Origin: Rhodobacterales bacterium
GTDB lineage: Bacteria > Pseudomonadota > Alphaproteobacteria > Rhodobacterales > Rhodobacteraceae
Direction of reading: 5' to 3'
NCBI GenBank assembly: GCA_002746935.1
Contig: PDRW01000033.1
Location: 62,001-126,000, forward strand
Length of the DNA stretch: 64,000 nucleotides
Of this stretch, positions 1 to 8,545 are shown in pieces (position 1 is the first letter of the stretch; each line of letters opens with the position of its first letter). The notes below the pieces were generated by a model. The model was not told the origin of the DNA. It did not search any database and saw nothing but the letters and a program-made list of their open reading frames with translations. A program made the translations under genes and the position numbers.

Positions 1-31
1 CAGCGGGAAAGCACCGGGGGCGCAGGGGGGT

Positions 32-772
32 TCAGAAATGCCAGCGCAGCCCCAGGGTGGCGTAGGTGGCGCCGGTGTCGGTGTAGTTGAACATCTCGAA
101 ACCTGCGGGGCCGTTCTCGCCCTTGCTCTTGATGCCCGACCGGTGGTGCATCCTGAACACCAGTTCCCGGTCCGGCCGGTCGGGCAGCGCAAAGGTCAGT
201 TCGGGCGAGAAGAAATGCAGGAGCCGCGACCCCTCGTCATTGCCGCTGACCTCGCGTTCGTAGTCGGAAATGCCGGTGGCGTAGCTGAGCCCGGTCGAGA
301 TCGCGAAGCTGGTCTTCACCACGTCGTTCCAGGGAAAGCGCTTCCAGCGCAGATAGAGCGCGGCCCAGGCTTCGGCTTCCGTCTGGGTGCCGAAGCGCTG
401 GCCCGCGCCCAGTTCGGCCTCGATGCCGAAAAGATCGCTGCCGTTCCAGTCGACATCGACCAGGTCGCGCGAAAAGGCGAAACCGGCGATCGCGGAGCCT
501 TTCCAGTCGAAATTCCACACCGGGGTGGGCAGGACGAGCCCCCAGTCGCCCTCGGTCGCGTCGGCGATGCCGAAGGCCATGCCGGGCGAGGTTGTCGTCT
601 GGCGTCCGGCGAAGACATGCGCCGCGCAGGTGCCCTCGCAGGGGGCGAACGGGTTGTGCCAGGTGGCGCCGAGCCCGCTGCCGCCCCCGCTGCCGGCATG
701 GGCGGGCAGGGCCGGCGCCATGGTGAGCGCCAGCAGGAGGCATGCCGGAAATCCGGGCAGAGGGTTTCGCAT
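32..772 (-). CDS. Outer-membrane beta-barrel protein with signal peptide
   Basis: A 246-residue protein that I read as an outer-membrane beta-barrel. The start chosen is the ATG preceded by AAGGA about 8 bases upstream; the frame stays open further upstream, but that stretch has no Shine-Dalgarno and would place residues before a clean signal peptide. Residues 1-26 form a signal peptide with a hydrophobic core and an AHA-type cleavage site. The mature part alternates polar and aromatic residues as barrel strands do, and the chain ends in LGLRWHF, a terminal Phe typical of Bam-assembled barrels. Near the C-terminus MHHRSGI loosely resembles the HxS region of PagL/acyloxyacyl-hydrolase-like barrels, but I cannot confirm an enzyme activity. 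It stands alone, divergent from the reductase gene. Confidence 0.7.
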   Translation of the reverse strand: MRNPLPGFPACLLLALTMAPALPAHAGSGGGSGLGATWHNPFAPCEGTCAAHVFAGRQTTTSPGMAFGIADATEGDWGLVLPTPVWNFDWKGSAIAGFAFSRDLVDVDWNGSDLFGIEAELGAGQRFGTQTEAEAWAALYLRWKRFPWNDVVKTSFAISTGLSYATGISDYEREVSGNDEGSRLLHFFSPELTFALPDRPDRELVFRMHHRSGIKSKGENGPAGFEMFNYTDTGATYATLGLRWHF

Positions 773-1011
773 GGGGCCCGATCCTTCTTGAGTTGCGTGC
801 CGCAACGGCGCTGCCTGCAATGCACAGCCGGGTTCCGGGCGCTTGCGGGCGCTTGCGGACGGGCGCGACGGTGGCAGCAACGGTGCCGCCGGTCAACGCC
901 GCGGCGGGCGGAGGCGTTGCGGTGGCAGCAATACGCCCAGACGGAACCCGCTTTCCCTGCGGCGCCCGGCCCCCTAACCTGTGGGCGCGATCTGAAAGGG
1001 AGGATTTCGCG

Positions 1012-2004
1012 ATGTTCAGGGCACTTGTACTGGAGCAGGACGAGGATGGCATGGCCCGGGCCTCGGTGCGGGAGATCGGCGAGGACCGGTTGCCGCAAGG
1101 CGAGGTGACCGTTGCGGTGGAGTATTCCACGCTCAACTACAAGGACGGGTTGTGCCTGTCGCCCGGAGGCGGCGGGCTGGTGCGGGCCTGGCCGCATGTG
1201 GGCGGGATTGATTTCGCGGGCACGGTCGAGAGTTCGCAGGATCCGCGCTACCGCCCCGGCGACAAGGTGGTGCTCACCGGCTGGCGGGTCGGCGAGGTGC
1301 ATTGGGGCGGCTATGCCCAGAAGGCGCGGGTGAAGGCCGACTGGCTGGTGCCGCTGCCCGACGGGCTGACGACGCGGCAGGCGATGGCTGTGGGCACGGC
1401 GGGGCTGACCGCGATGCTGGCGGTGATGGCACTGGAAGACCACGGGCTGGCGCCGGAGAACGGCGAGGTGCTGGTGACCGGCGCGGCGGGGGGTGTCGGC
1501 TCGGTGGCGGTGGCGCTGCTTGCGGGGCTGGGCTACGCGGTCGCGGGGGTGACCGGGCGGCCCGAACAGGCGGCGTATCTCAGCGGCCTCGGTGCGGCGC
1601 GGATCGTGGCGCGCGAGGAGCTGAACCAGACCGTGAAACGTCCGCTGGAGCGGGAGACCTGGGCCGGCTGCGTCGATGCCGTCGGCGGGGCGATGCTCGC
1701 CCGGGTGCTGGGGCAGATGAAATACGGCGCCTCGGTGGCCGCGGTCGGGCTTGCCGGCGGGGCGGATCTGCCGGCGAGCGTGATCCCCTTCCTGTTGCGC
1801 GGGGTGAAGCTTCTCGGGATCGACAGCGTGATGCAGCCCTATGATGCCCGCACCCGCGCCTGGGCGCGGCTGGCGCGCGATCTCGACATGGAAAAGCTCG
1901 AAGCGATGGTGACGCCCGCGGTACTGGCCGATCTGCCCGGGCTCGGGGCCGATATTCTGAAGGGTCAGGTGAAGGGCCGGGTGGTTGTGGATGTGAACCG
2001 CTGA
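1012..2004 (+). CDS. acuI: Acrylyl-CoA reductase AcuI/YhdH-type, zinc-independent MDR family
   Basis: A 330-residue medium-chain dehydrogenase/reductase of the YhdH/AcuI group, which reduces acrylyl-CoA to propionyl-CoA with NADPH. In Rhodobacteraceae the group serves DMSP/acrylate breakdown and acrylate detoxification. Visible hallmarks are the N-terminal NYKDGL substrate segment, GIDFAGTV near residue 65, the GDKVVLTGW segment, and the nucleotide-binding loop GAAGGVGSVA near residue 155. Zinc-binding cysteines are absent, as expected. The start is the ATG behind GGGAGGA; the open frame extends 270 bases upstream without a ribosome site. No acuR, dddL or acuK lies next to it, so a dedicated DMSP operon is not supported here. 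The exact substrate is inferred from the family. Confidence 0.82.
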   Translation: MFRALVLEQDEDGMARASVREIGEDRLPQGEVTVAVEYSTLNYKDGLCLSPGGGGLVRAWPHVGGIDFAGTVESSQDPRYRPGDKVVLTGWRVGEVHWGGYAQKARVKADWLVPLPDGLTTRQAMAVGTAGLTAMLAVMALEDHGLAPENGEVLVTGAAGGVGSVAVALLAGLGYAVAGVTGRPEQAAYLSGLGAARIVAREELNQTVKRPLERETWAGCVDAVGGAMLARVLGQMKYGASVAAVGLAGGADLPASVIPFLLRGVKLLGIDSVMQPYDARTRAWARLARDLDMEKLEAMVTPAVLADLPGLGADILKGQVKGRVVVDVNR

Positions 2005-2128
2005 CGGAAGCCTCCCGGAGGCGCCCCGGGGCGAAAGCTCCCGGGGCCAGCCCCCCCGGACAACCCAGGACAACCCCGGAGGCTCTGGCCCGTCCCGGCG
2101 CCGGCGCGGCTTCTGCCGCCGTGTCCTT

Positions 2129-2153
2129 GAGTAGTTTACCCAGGAAAAAGGGG
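2129..2153 (+). repeat. Dispersed 25-bp element, copy A
   Basis: This copy begins GAGTAGTTT and ends CCAGGAAAAAGGGG. It matches the consensus seen at 8492, 16558 and 49872 except for TAGTTT in place of TATTT. It lies 124 bases after the acuI stop, in the same direction as the gene. Confidence 0.7.
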
Positions 2154-2304
2154 CGGCGCGGGCCGGGGTGCCGGGGGCGGGCCGCCGGGCCGGGCGGGCT
2201 CCCGCAATTGTCCCGTGGCCTGCGGAATACACCGTCGGGGTGTTGCGCCCCGGCGGGCTTGTGCGGTATGGTGCGGGGGCGGAAACTGGGGGCAGACAAT
2301 CATC

Positions 2305-2323
2305 CCCGGGCGGCGTGCCCGGG
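2305..2323 (+). promoter_or_regulatory. Stem-loop directly before the trgA ribosome-binding site
   Basis: A perfect 7-bp stem (CCCGGGC/GCCCGGG) with a 5-base loop ends 8 bases before the GGAGGA of trgA. It could protect the 5' end, tune translation, or be the processed 5' end of the trg transcript. The role is inference. Confidence 0.4.
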
Positions 2324-2345
2324 TCCATTCCGGAGGACGATCGCC

Positions 2346-2789
2346 GTGCCCACCTTTGCCCGTCTTGCCGGTGCCGTGCTGCTTGCCGCGCTCGGTGCCT
2401 ATGTCGCGTTGCGCGTTGAGCCCTATCTGCCGGAATGGCAGAAGGGCCAGATGTTTATTCCGGTGGCGGCTCTGGTCGGGCTGGTGCTGGGGTGGGTTTT
2501 CACGGGCGGTCATCTCGACCGCGGCCATGGCAATCCGCTGGCGATCGGTTTCGGATCGGCGGTTCTGCTCGCGCTCTGGGTGGCGTTTCTGTTTGCCATG
2601 TCGGAGATGATCGACAAGTCGATGCGGGGGGCTTATCACGGCAGCCCGACCGACGCGGTGCAGGACGTGTTTGGCATCATGATCGAATTTGCACAGGACT
2701 ATCTGAAGCCTGACGTGCTGCTTGCGCTCGGGATCGGCGGCCCCGTGGTCGGGATGCTGACCTGGCTCGGCGGACGGTTCATCCGGTGA
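2346..2789 (+). CDS. trgA: TrgA family tellurite-resistance membrane protein
   Basis: A 147-residue integral membrane protein with about four transmembrane helices (near residues 5-23, 37-55, 68-86 and 122-142). It matches the TrgA family, described in Rhodobacter sphaeroides as a tellurite-resistance determinant together with trgB and cysK. The start is a GTG with GGAGGA 8 bases upstream; an open frame begins 225 bases earlier but lacks a ribosome site and reads through a repeat element. The gene overlaps trgB by GTGA, so the two are translationally coupled. The order trgA-trgB-cysK is itself strong support. The molecular function is not established; a membrane role in metalloid handling or redox is inferred. 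Confidence 0.82.
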   Translation: MPTFARLAGAVLLAALGAYVALRVEPYLPEWQKGQMFIPVAALVGLVLGWVFTGGHLDRGHGNPLAIGFGSAVLLALWVAFLFAMSEMIDKSMRGAYHGSPTDAVQDVFGIMIEFAQDYLKPDVLLALGIGGPVVGMLTWLGGRFIR

Positions 2790-4036
2790 GCTTTCGGGAG
2801 CCGCCAGCGGGGCAAGGCCAGGAGCAGAACGGGGAGGCGCTGTTTGTCTACGGTCCGCTGTGTCACGCGCCGCTGCGTGCGGCGGTGCTGGGCGTTGCGG
2901 CGGAGGCGGTGCCGGCGCGGGTCGACGGGTTTGTGAGCGGGGCGGTGCCTGGGCGTGAGGTGCCGGGGCTGGTGCCGGTTGACGGTGCGGGCGCCGGTGC
3001 AGTTGACGGGCTGATGCTGCGCGGGCTTGGGGCTGGTGCGGTCGAGCGGGCCATGTGGTTTGCGGAGGTGCTGGGCGCCGCGCCGGTTACGGTGCAGGCG
3101 GAGGCCGGGGGGCTGCGCCTCGAGGCCACGGCGTTTTCCTGTGCGGGCGTATCCGGTGGCGCGTGGGATCTGGCGCGGTTTGAACAGGCGCTGGGCGCGG
3201 CCTGGACCGAAGCGGCCCGCGAGGTGATGGCGGAATTCGGTAAAGTTTCTGCGGAGGCGATGGCGCGGCGCTGGCCGACGGCCTGCATGCGCGCGGCCAC
3301 GCGGCTGCGGGCGGCCGGGCGCGCGGAGGGTTCAGGGAAGACGGGCCCGGGGATCCGGGCGGATCTGACCGCGGCGCGCGACGTGGAAATCCTGAAACCC
3401 CGCACGCCCTACACCGAGTATTTCAGCCTTGAAGACCCGGATCTGCGGTTTCGCCGGTTCGATGGCAGCTGGAGCCGCCGGGTGCGGCGCGCGGGCTTCA
3501 TCGGCGGCGATGCGGCGACGGTGCTGCCCTATGATCCGCAGCTGGATGCGGTGCTGCTGGTGGAGCAGTTCCGGGTCGGGCCGCTGTTGCGCGGCGATCC
3601 GCGCCCGTGGTCGCTGGAGCCCATCGCCGGCCGGATCGACCCCGGCGAAAGCGCCGAGGACTGCGCCCGGCGCGAGGCGCTGGAGGAGGCGGGGTTGCGC
3701 CTCGGGGCGCTGCACCGGGTGGCGGACTATTACCCGTCGCCGGGGGCGGTGACGGAATATCTGTTTTCTTTCGTCGGCATCGCCGATCTTTCGGGACGCG
3801 GCGGCGAGATCGGCGGCGAGGACAGCGAGGAAGAAGACATCCGCACCCATGTGGTGGGGTTTGACCGGCTGATGGCGGCGATCGACAGCGCCGAGGCGGC
3901 GACGGGGCCGCTGATCCTCACCGCCTATTGGCTGGCGCTGCACCGGGAGCGGCTTTCGGGATGGGCCTGGCCTGAGCGGTGCAAGGCGCGGAAAACACAT
4001 CGCTTTCCGGGCGGGTGTGGGGCTGGTGTAGGGTAA
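2786..4036 (+). CDS. trgB: TrgB, N-terminal gamma-glutamylcyclotransferase-like plus Nudix hydrolase
   Basis: A 416-residue two-domain protein. Residues about 18-130 begin LFVYGPLC, the signature of gamma-glutamylcyclotransferase-like folds (usually YGTL/YGSL). Residues about 215-390 are a Nudix hydrolase of the ADP-ribose pyrophosphatase type, with a perfect Nudix box GX5EX7REUXEEXGU from Gly282 (GRIDPGE...REALEEAGL). The start is the GTG that overlaps the trgA stop. The family contributes to tellurite resistance in Rhodobacter; the hydrolysed nucleotide is not known from sequence, though ADP-ribose or a related sugar nucleotide is likely. The last 25 residues or so, rich in Arg, Lys and Gly, look like a non-conserved tail. 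Confidence 0.82.
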   Translation: MSFREPPAGQGQEQNGEALFVYGPLCHAPLRAAVLGVAAEAVPARVDGFVSGAVPGREVPGLVPVDGAGAGAVDGLMLRGLGAGAVERAMWFAEVLGAAPVTVQAEAGGLRLEATAFSCAGVSGGAWDLARFEQALGAAWTEAAREVMAEFGKVSAEAMARRWPTACMRAATRLRAAGRAEGSGKTGPGIRADLTAARDVEILKPRTPYTEYFSLEDPDLRFRRFDGSWSRRVRRAGFIGGDAATVLPYDPQLDAVLLVEQFRVGPLLRGDPRPWSLEPIAGRIDPGESAEDCARREALEEAGLRLGALHRVADYYPSPGAVTEYLFSFVGIADLSGRGGEIGGEDSEEEDIRTHVVGFDRLMAAIDSAEAATGPLILTAYWLALHRERLSGWAWPERCKARKTHRFPGGCGAGVG

Positions 4037-4119
4037 AGCCGCCGGGCGCTCAGGCCCCGCCTTGAGTTCCCCGCCCCCGGGACGTAAACAGCCCCGCAGG
4101 CGAGCGGAAGGAGAGGCCC

Positions 4120-5157
4120 ATGGACCGGCGCGACCATCTCGATCAGCTGATCGGCAACACCCCGCTGGTGCGGCTCAGGAGCGTCTCCGAGGCCACGGGC
4201 TGCGAGATCTACGGCAAGGCGGAGTTCATGAACCCGGGGCAAAGCGTGAAGGACCGCGCCGCGCTGTGGATCATCCGCGACGCCGTTTCCCGCGGCGCGC
4301 TGCGCCCGGGCGGCACCATCGTCGAGGGCACCGCGGGCAATACCGGCATCGGGCTGGCACTGCTCGGCAGCGCCATGGGGTTCCGCACGGTGATCGTGAT
4401 CCCCGAGACCCAGAGCCGCGAGAAGAAGGACATGATCCGCCTCGCCGGGGCCGAGCTCGTCGAAGTGCCCGCCGCGCCCTACCGCAACCCCAACAATTTC
4501 GCCCGCTATTCCGGGCGTCTGGCGCAGGCGCTGGCGAAGACGGAGGCAAATGGCGCGGTCTGGGCGAACCAGTTCGACAACGTGGCCAACCGGCAGGCGC
4601 ATATGGACAGCACCGGCCCCGAGATCTGGGACCAGACCGGCGGCCGGATTGATGGTTTCACCTGCGCCGTGGGCTCGGGCGGCACGCTGGCTGGCGTGGC
4701 GGCGGTGTTGCAGCCCCGGGGCGTGAAGATCGGCCTTGCCGACCCGATGGGGGCGGGGCTTTACAGCTATTATACGCGCGGCGAGGTGGCGCCGGAGGGC
4801 AGTTCGATCGCCGAGGGCATCGGGCAGGTGCGGATCACCGCCAATCTCGAAGGCTTCCGCCCCGACATGGCCTGGCAGATCCCCGACGCGGAGGCGCTGC
4901 CGCTGCTTTATGATGTGGCGATGCGGGAGGGGATGGTGCTCGGCGGCTCGTCGGCGATCAATATCGCCGGAGCGGTGCGGATGGCGCGGGAGATGGGGCC
5001 GGGGCATGTGATCGTGACCGTGCTGGCGGATTACGGCAACCGCTATGCGTCGAAGCTCTACAACCCGGGCTTCCTGAGAGAAAACAATCTGCCGGTGCCG
5101 CCCTGGCTCGACCGCGCGGCCCCGGTTCTGCCGGATGTGAGCGAGGTGGCGGCGTGA
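4120..5157 (+). CDS. cysK: Cysteine synthase A (O-acetylserine sulfhydrylase)
   Basis: A 345-residue PLP enzyme that makes cysteine from O-acetylserine and sulfide in the cytoplasm. The PLP lysine is Lys44 in QSVKDRAA, the substrate loop EGTAGNTGIG follows near residue 70, and the phosphate-binding glycine loop GSGGTLAG lies near residue 186. A good ribosome site (GGAAGGAGAGG) precedes the ATG. It is 83 bases after trgB in the known trgAB-cysK arrangement, where cysK also supports high-level tellurite resistance, probably through thiol supply. It is slightly longer than enterobacterial CysK (about 323) because of a C-terminal extension. Confidence 0.92.
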   Translation: MDRRDHLDQLIGNTPLVRLRSVSEATGCEIYGKAEFMNPGQSVKDRAALWIIRDAVSRGALRPGGTIVEGTAGNTGIGLALLGSAMGFRTVIVIPETQSREKKDMIRLAGAELVEVPAAPYRNPNNFARYSGRLAQALAKTEANGAVWANQFDNVANRQAHMDSTGPEIWDQTGGRIDGFTCAVGSGGTLAGVAAVLQPRGVKIGLADPMGAGLYSYYTRGEVAPEGSSIAEGIGQVRITANLEGFRPDMAWQIPDAEALPLLYDVAMREGMVLGGSSAINIAGAVRMAREMGPGHVIVTVLADYGNRYASKLYNPGFLRENNLPVPPWLDRAAPVLPDVSEVAA

Positions 5158-7730
5158 TGGGGAAGCTGTCCACGGGCTGGCGTCTGCTGCCGGCGATGAT
5201 GCTGGCGGCGGTGCTCTGGGCGTTGGGGGCCGGGGCCATGGCGCAGGGCGCCGCGGCGGAAACCGCTGCGGCGGAACCGGCTGCGATTGAAACCTCTGCG
5301 GCGGAACCCCCTGCGCCCACCTCCGGTCCGCTGCCACCGGAACTGGCGCAGGTCTGGAGTGACATCGAGTACCGCGAGTGGCAGGGGTTCGCAGACCGGG
5401 TCGAAACGGCGCTGGAAAGCGGGCGGGTGAGCGACAGTGTGCTGGGCGATCTGCGCCGCGAGCTGGTCGACTGGCGCGCGACCTTCGCCTCGGCGAAGGA
5501 GGCAAATTCGGTGCGCATCGGCGCGCTCGAAGCGCAGATCGCTGCACTTGGGGCGGCGCCTGCGGAGGGCGGCGGCGAACCGGAGGGCATGGCCGAAACG
5601 CGGGCCGGGCTGGTGGCCGAACTCGACAAGGTGCTGGCCCCCGTCACCCGTGCGACGCTCGCCCATGCGCGCGCCGAATTGCTGATCGGCACGCTCGATG
5701 CCTCGCTGCGCAACCGCACGGTGAGCGACGTGAGCGCCAGGGGGCCGAACCCGTTCAACTATGCCGCCTGGCTGCCCGCTTTCGAGAGCTTTCAGCGCAG
5801 CTTCAGCCTCGCCTGGGCGGCGGCGCTCGCGTCCTGGTCCATTCCCAGCGAGCGCCCGAGTCTTCTGGCGGCGCTGCCGGTGACGCTTCCGCTGGGGGCG
5901 ATCGGGCTGGTGCTGCTGGTGTTCGGCTGGCGCACGCTTCGCCGGGTCGGGGAGCGGCTGCGCGTCGGAAAATCGCCTGCCGTGCGCGGGGCCTGGGGGT
6001 TCGTGGTTTCGGGGCTACAGGTTCTGGTGCCTGGGTTCGGGGCGATTCTGCTGGGCGCCGCTGTCGACAATTCATTCGTTCTCGACACGCGCGGCGAACA
6101 GATCGTTTCGGCGTTCATCGGCATAGCCGTGGTGCAGTTCATGGCGCGCTGGCTTGGCAACCGGGTGTTCGGAATCCCGGGCTCATACTGGCGGGTGCTG
6201 AAGGTTTCGAACCGCGAAGTGCGGATGGGCTATGCCCTGGCGGCAACGCTGGGCGGGCTGGTCGGGTTGCAGATGCTGGTGGTGGATCTTGCCCGGATCG
6301 ACGCCTGGTCGGAAGCCACGCTTGCGGTGCTCGATTTTCCGCTGATCCTTGCCACTGCGGTGGTGCTCTGGCGCTTCGGGCGGCTGCTGGCGCTCTATCG
6401 CGGTGAAACGGTGGAGACCGGGGAAGACGACGACCGGTCGCAAAACTTCTATACCTCGACCGTGCGGGCGCTGGGCAATCTGGTGACGCTGGTTGCCATC
6501 GCGGCGCCGCTCGCGGCGGCGCTTGGCTATCGCAGCCTCGCGGTGTTTCTGCTGTTCCCGACGATCTACACCCTGGCCACAGTGGCCTTTCTGATGGTGC
6601 TGCACCATTTCATCACCGACCTGTTCGCCCTGATCGTGCGGCGCAGCCGCGACGAGGCGGCGCAATCGCTGGTGCCGGTGCTGTTCAGCGTGGCCGCGGC
6701 GCTGGCCGCAACGCCGCTGATCCTGCTGATCTGGGGCTTCCGCTGGTCGGACATTACCGAGATCTGGGTCCGTATCTGGTCGGGGATCCATATCGGCGAA
6801 AACCTGGTGATCACCCCGACGACGGTGCTGACCGCGGGGCTGGTGTTCGGCATCGGCTATGCGGTGACCCGGCTGCTCCAGGGGATGCTGGGCTCGACCA
6901 TCCTGCCCAAGACCGGCATGGACCCGGGCGGCCAGGTGGCGCTGACCTCCGGCGTCGGCTATGTCGGGCTGTTCGTGGCGGCGCTGGCGGCAGTGACCGC
7001 GGCGGGGATCGACCTGACCTCGCTCGCCTTCGTCGCAGGCGCCCTTTCGCTGGGCATCGGCTTCGGGCTGCAGAACATCGTGTCGAACTTCGTCTCCGGC
7101 ATCATCCTGCTGATCGAACGCCCGATCAGCAAGGGCGACCGGATCGAGGTGGGCACCACCATGGGCATCGTGCGCGACATTTCGGTGCGCTCCACAAGGA
7201 TCGAGACCTTCGACCGTTCCGACGTGATCGTGCCGAATTCGGACCTGATCTCCGGCGTGGTCACCAACTACACCCATGGCAATTCGCTCGGCCGGGTGAT
7301 CCTGCCGGTGGGGGTGGCCTATGGCACCGATACGAGGCTGGTGGAGCGGATCCTGCGCGAAGTGGCCGAGGCGCATCCGCTGGTGACGGTGAACCCGGCG
7401 CCGCTGATCGTGTTCAGCGCCTTCGGGGCGGATTCGCTGGATTTCGAGGTCCGGGTGATCCTGAGCGACGTGCGCTTCGGGCTTTCGGTGCGCAGCGAGC
7501 TCAACCACGAGATCGCCCGCCGTTTCACCGAGGAAGGGATCGAGATTCCCTTCGCCCAGCGCGACATCTGGCTGAGGAACCCCGAGGCGCTGAACGGCGG
7601 GACGGGGGGCGCGGCTCCCGGCGCGGAAGCGCCAACGGCTCCCGGCGCGGATGCGCCAATCGCACCCGGCGCGGAAGCGCCAATGGCTCCCGGCGCGGAT
7701 GCGCCAATGGCACCTGACGCGGCCACATGA
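5157..7730 (+). CDS. MscS-family mechanosensitive channel with DUF3772 periplasmic domain
   Basis: A large inner-membrane channel of about 857 residues. A signal peptide (residues 1-27) is followed by a periplasmic DUF3772-type region rich in acidic and coiled segments (to about 230). Some ten transmembrane helices come next, then the MscS pore and cytoplasmic vestibule: the conserved pore segment SLGIGFGLQNIVSNFVSG and ERPISKGDRIEV near residue 640. The ATG overlaps the cysK stop (TGATG); a GTG one codon earlier is also possible. The C-terminus is an unusual tail of four to five APGAEAP-type octapeptides encoded by 24-bp tandem repeats. It releases osmolytes under hypo-osmotic stress by family inference; why it is coupled to cysK is unclear. 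Confidence 0.85.
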   Translation: MGKLSTGWRLLPAMMLAAVLWALGAGAMAQGAAAETAAAEPAAIETSAAEPPAPTSGPLPPELAQVWSDIEYREWQGFADRVETALESGRVSDSVLGDLRRELVDWRATFASAKEANSVRIGALEAQIAALGAAPAEGGGEPEGMAETRAGLVAELDKVLAPVTRATLAHARAELLIGTLDASLRNRTVSDVSARGPNPFNYAAWLPAFESFQRSFSLAWAAALASWSIPSERPSLLAALPVTLPLGAIGLVLLVFGWRTLRRVGERLRVGKSPAVRGAWGFVVSGLQVLVPGFGAILLGAAVDNSFVLDTRGEQIVSAFIGIAVVQFMARWLGNRVFGIPGSYWRVLKVSNREVRMGYALAATLGGLVGLQMLVVDLARIDAWSEATLAVLDFPLILATAVVLWRFGRLLALYRGETVETGEDDDRSQNFYTSTVRALGNLVTLVAIAAPLAAALGYRSLAVFLLFPTIYTLATVAFLMVLHHFITDLFALIVRRSRDEAAQSLVPVLFSVAAALAATPLILLIWGFRWSDITEIWVRIWSGIHIGENLVITPTTVLTAGLVFGIGYAVTRLLQGMLGSTILPKTGMDPGGQVALTSGVGYVGLFVAALAAVTAAGIDLTSLAFVAGALSLGIGFGLQNIVSNFVSGIILLIERPISKGDRIEVGTTMGIVRDISVRSTRIETFDRSDVIVPNSDLISGVVTNYTHGNSLGRVILPVGVAYGTDTRLVERILREVAEAHPLVTVNPAPLIVFSAFGADSLDFEVRVILSDVRFGLSVRSELNHEIARRFTEEGIEIPFAQRDIWLRNPEALNGGTGGAAPGAEAPTAPGADAPIAPGAEAPMAPGADAPMAPDAAT
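7614..7709 (+). repeat. Four 24-bp in-frame tandem repeats in the mscS tail
   Basis: Four consecutive 24-bp units of the form GCWCCCGGCGCGGAWGCGCC plus four bases encode alternating APGAEAP and APGADAP octapeptides. A fifth degenerate unit runs to the stop codon. The unit is a multiple of three, so copy number can change without breaking the frame. Confidence 0.9.
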
Positions 7731-7755
7731 CCCCTGTTGCAACCGGAGAACCCCG

Positions 7756-8472
7756 ATGACCAGACCCCTGTTCCGCGACGATGCCTATGCCACCGAGGCC
7801 CCGGCCCGGGTGGTCTCGATCAACGACCGTGGCGGCGTGGTGCTTGAGGCTGCGCTGTTCTACCCGACCGGCGGCGGTCAGCCCGGCGACAGCGGCTGGC
7901 TGCGCTGGGAGGGCGGCGAGATGGCGGTGGCCACGACCGTGAAGGGCGAAGGCGAAGAGATCGTGCTGGTCCCCGCCGAAGGCGCGGTGCTGCCGCCGGT
8001 GGGGGCAGAGGGGAAGCAGGCGATCGACTGGGCGCGCCGTTACCGGCTGATGCGGATGCATACCGCGCTGCACCTGCTCTCGGTGGTGCTGCCGTTTCCG
8101 GTCACCGGAGGCGCCGTGGGCGAGGTGAAATCGCGCCTCGACTTTGCCATGGAACATCCGATCGAGGACAAGCCGGCGGTGGAGGCGGCGCTGAACGCGC
8201 TGGTCGCGCAGGATCTGCCGGTGACCTCCGAATGGATCAGTGATGCGGAGCTTGAGGCCAATCCCGGGCTGGTGAAGACGATGTCGGTGCAGCCACCCAG
8301 GGGCGCCGGGCGGGTGCGGCTGGTGCGGATCGGTGCGGAGGCGCCCGTCGATCTCCAGCCCTGCGGCGGCACCCATGTGGCGCGCACCGGCGAGATCGGG
8401 GCGTTGCGCATCGGCAAGGTCGAGAAGAAGGGCAGGCTGAACCGGCGGGTGCATCTTCATCTCGTGGAGTGA
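7756..8472 (+). CDS. Alanyl-tRNA editing protein, AlaX type
   Basis: A 238-residue free-standing editing domain related to the AlaRS editing domain, which hydrolyses mischarged Ser- or Gly-tRNA(Ala) in the cytoplasm. All four metal ligands are visible: His102 and His106 in HTALH, and Cys203 and His207 in CGGTH. An N-terminal beta-barrel-like segment with YPTGGGQPGD near residue 36 matches the AlaX-M/AlaRS signature. The ATG has GGAG 7 bases upstream and starts 25 bases after the mscS stop; the open frame runs back into mscS but lacks a start signal there. Its length lies between AlaX-S and AlaX-M proteins. Confidence 0.88.
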   Translation: MTRPLFRDDAYATEAPARVVSINDRGGVVLEAALFYPTGGGQPGDSGWLRWEGGEMAVATTVKGEGEEIVLVPAEGAVLPPVGAEGKQAIDWARRYRLMRMHTALHLLSVVLPFPVTGGAVGEVKSRLDFAMEHPIEDKPAVEAALNALVAQDLPVTSEWISDAELEANPGLVKTMSVQPPRGAGRVRLVRIGAEAPVDLQPCGGTHVARTGEIGALRIGKVEKKGRLNRRVHLHLVE

Positions 8473-8491
8473 GGCGAGGTTCAGGGTTTTT

Positions 8492-8516
8492 GAGTATTTC
8501 AACCAGGAAAAAGGGG
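8492..8516 (+). repeat. Dispersed 25-bp element, copy B
   Basis: GAGTATTTCAACC followed by AGGAAAAAGGGG begins 20 bases after the alaX stop. It has the same orientation and core as the other three copies. Confidence 0.75.
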
Positions 8517-8545
8517 GGTCTGGAAGACCCCCGGGGAAGGGTGTG

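Larger units (their letters stand above)
2005..2345. other. Gene-free gap between acuI and trgA
   Basis: This gap holds no credible gene. Just after acuI there are GC-rich dyads (GCCTCC-C-GGAGGC and GCCCCGGGGC) that may end transcription. Then follows one copy of the dispersed GAGTATTT-type element at 2129. Finally a perfect 7-bp stem (CCCGGGC, loop GGCGT, GCCCGGG) at 2305-2323 lies directly before the trgA ribosome site. Confidence 0.6.

Noticed and set aside
742-1011. N-terminal extension of the AcuI-type reductase
   Set aside because: The frame is open, but it has no ribosome site, overlaps the divergent promoter region and is not part of the family's usual length.
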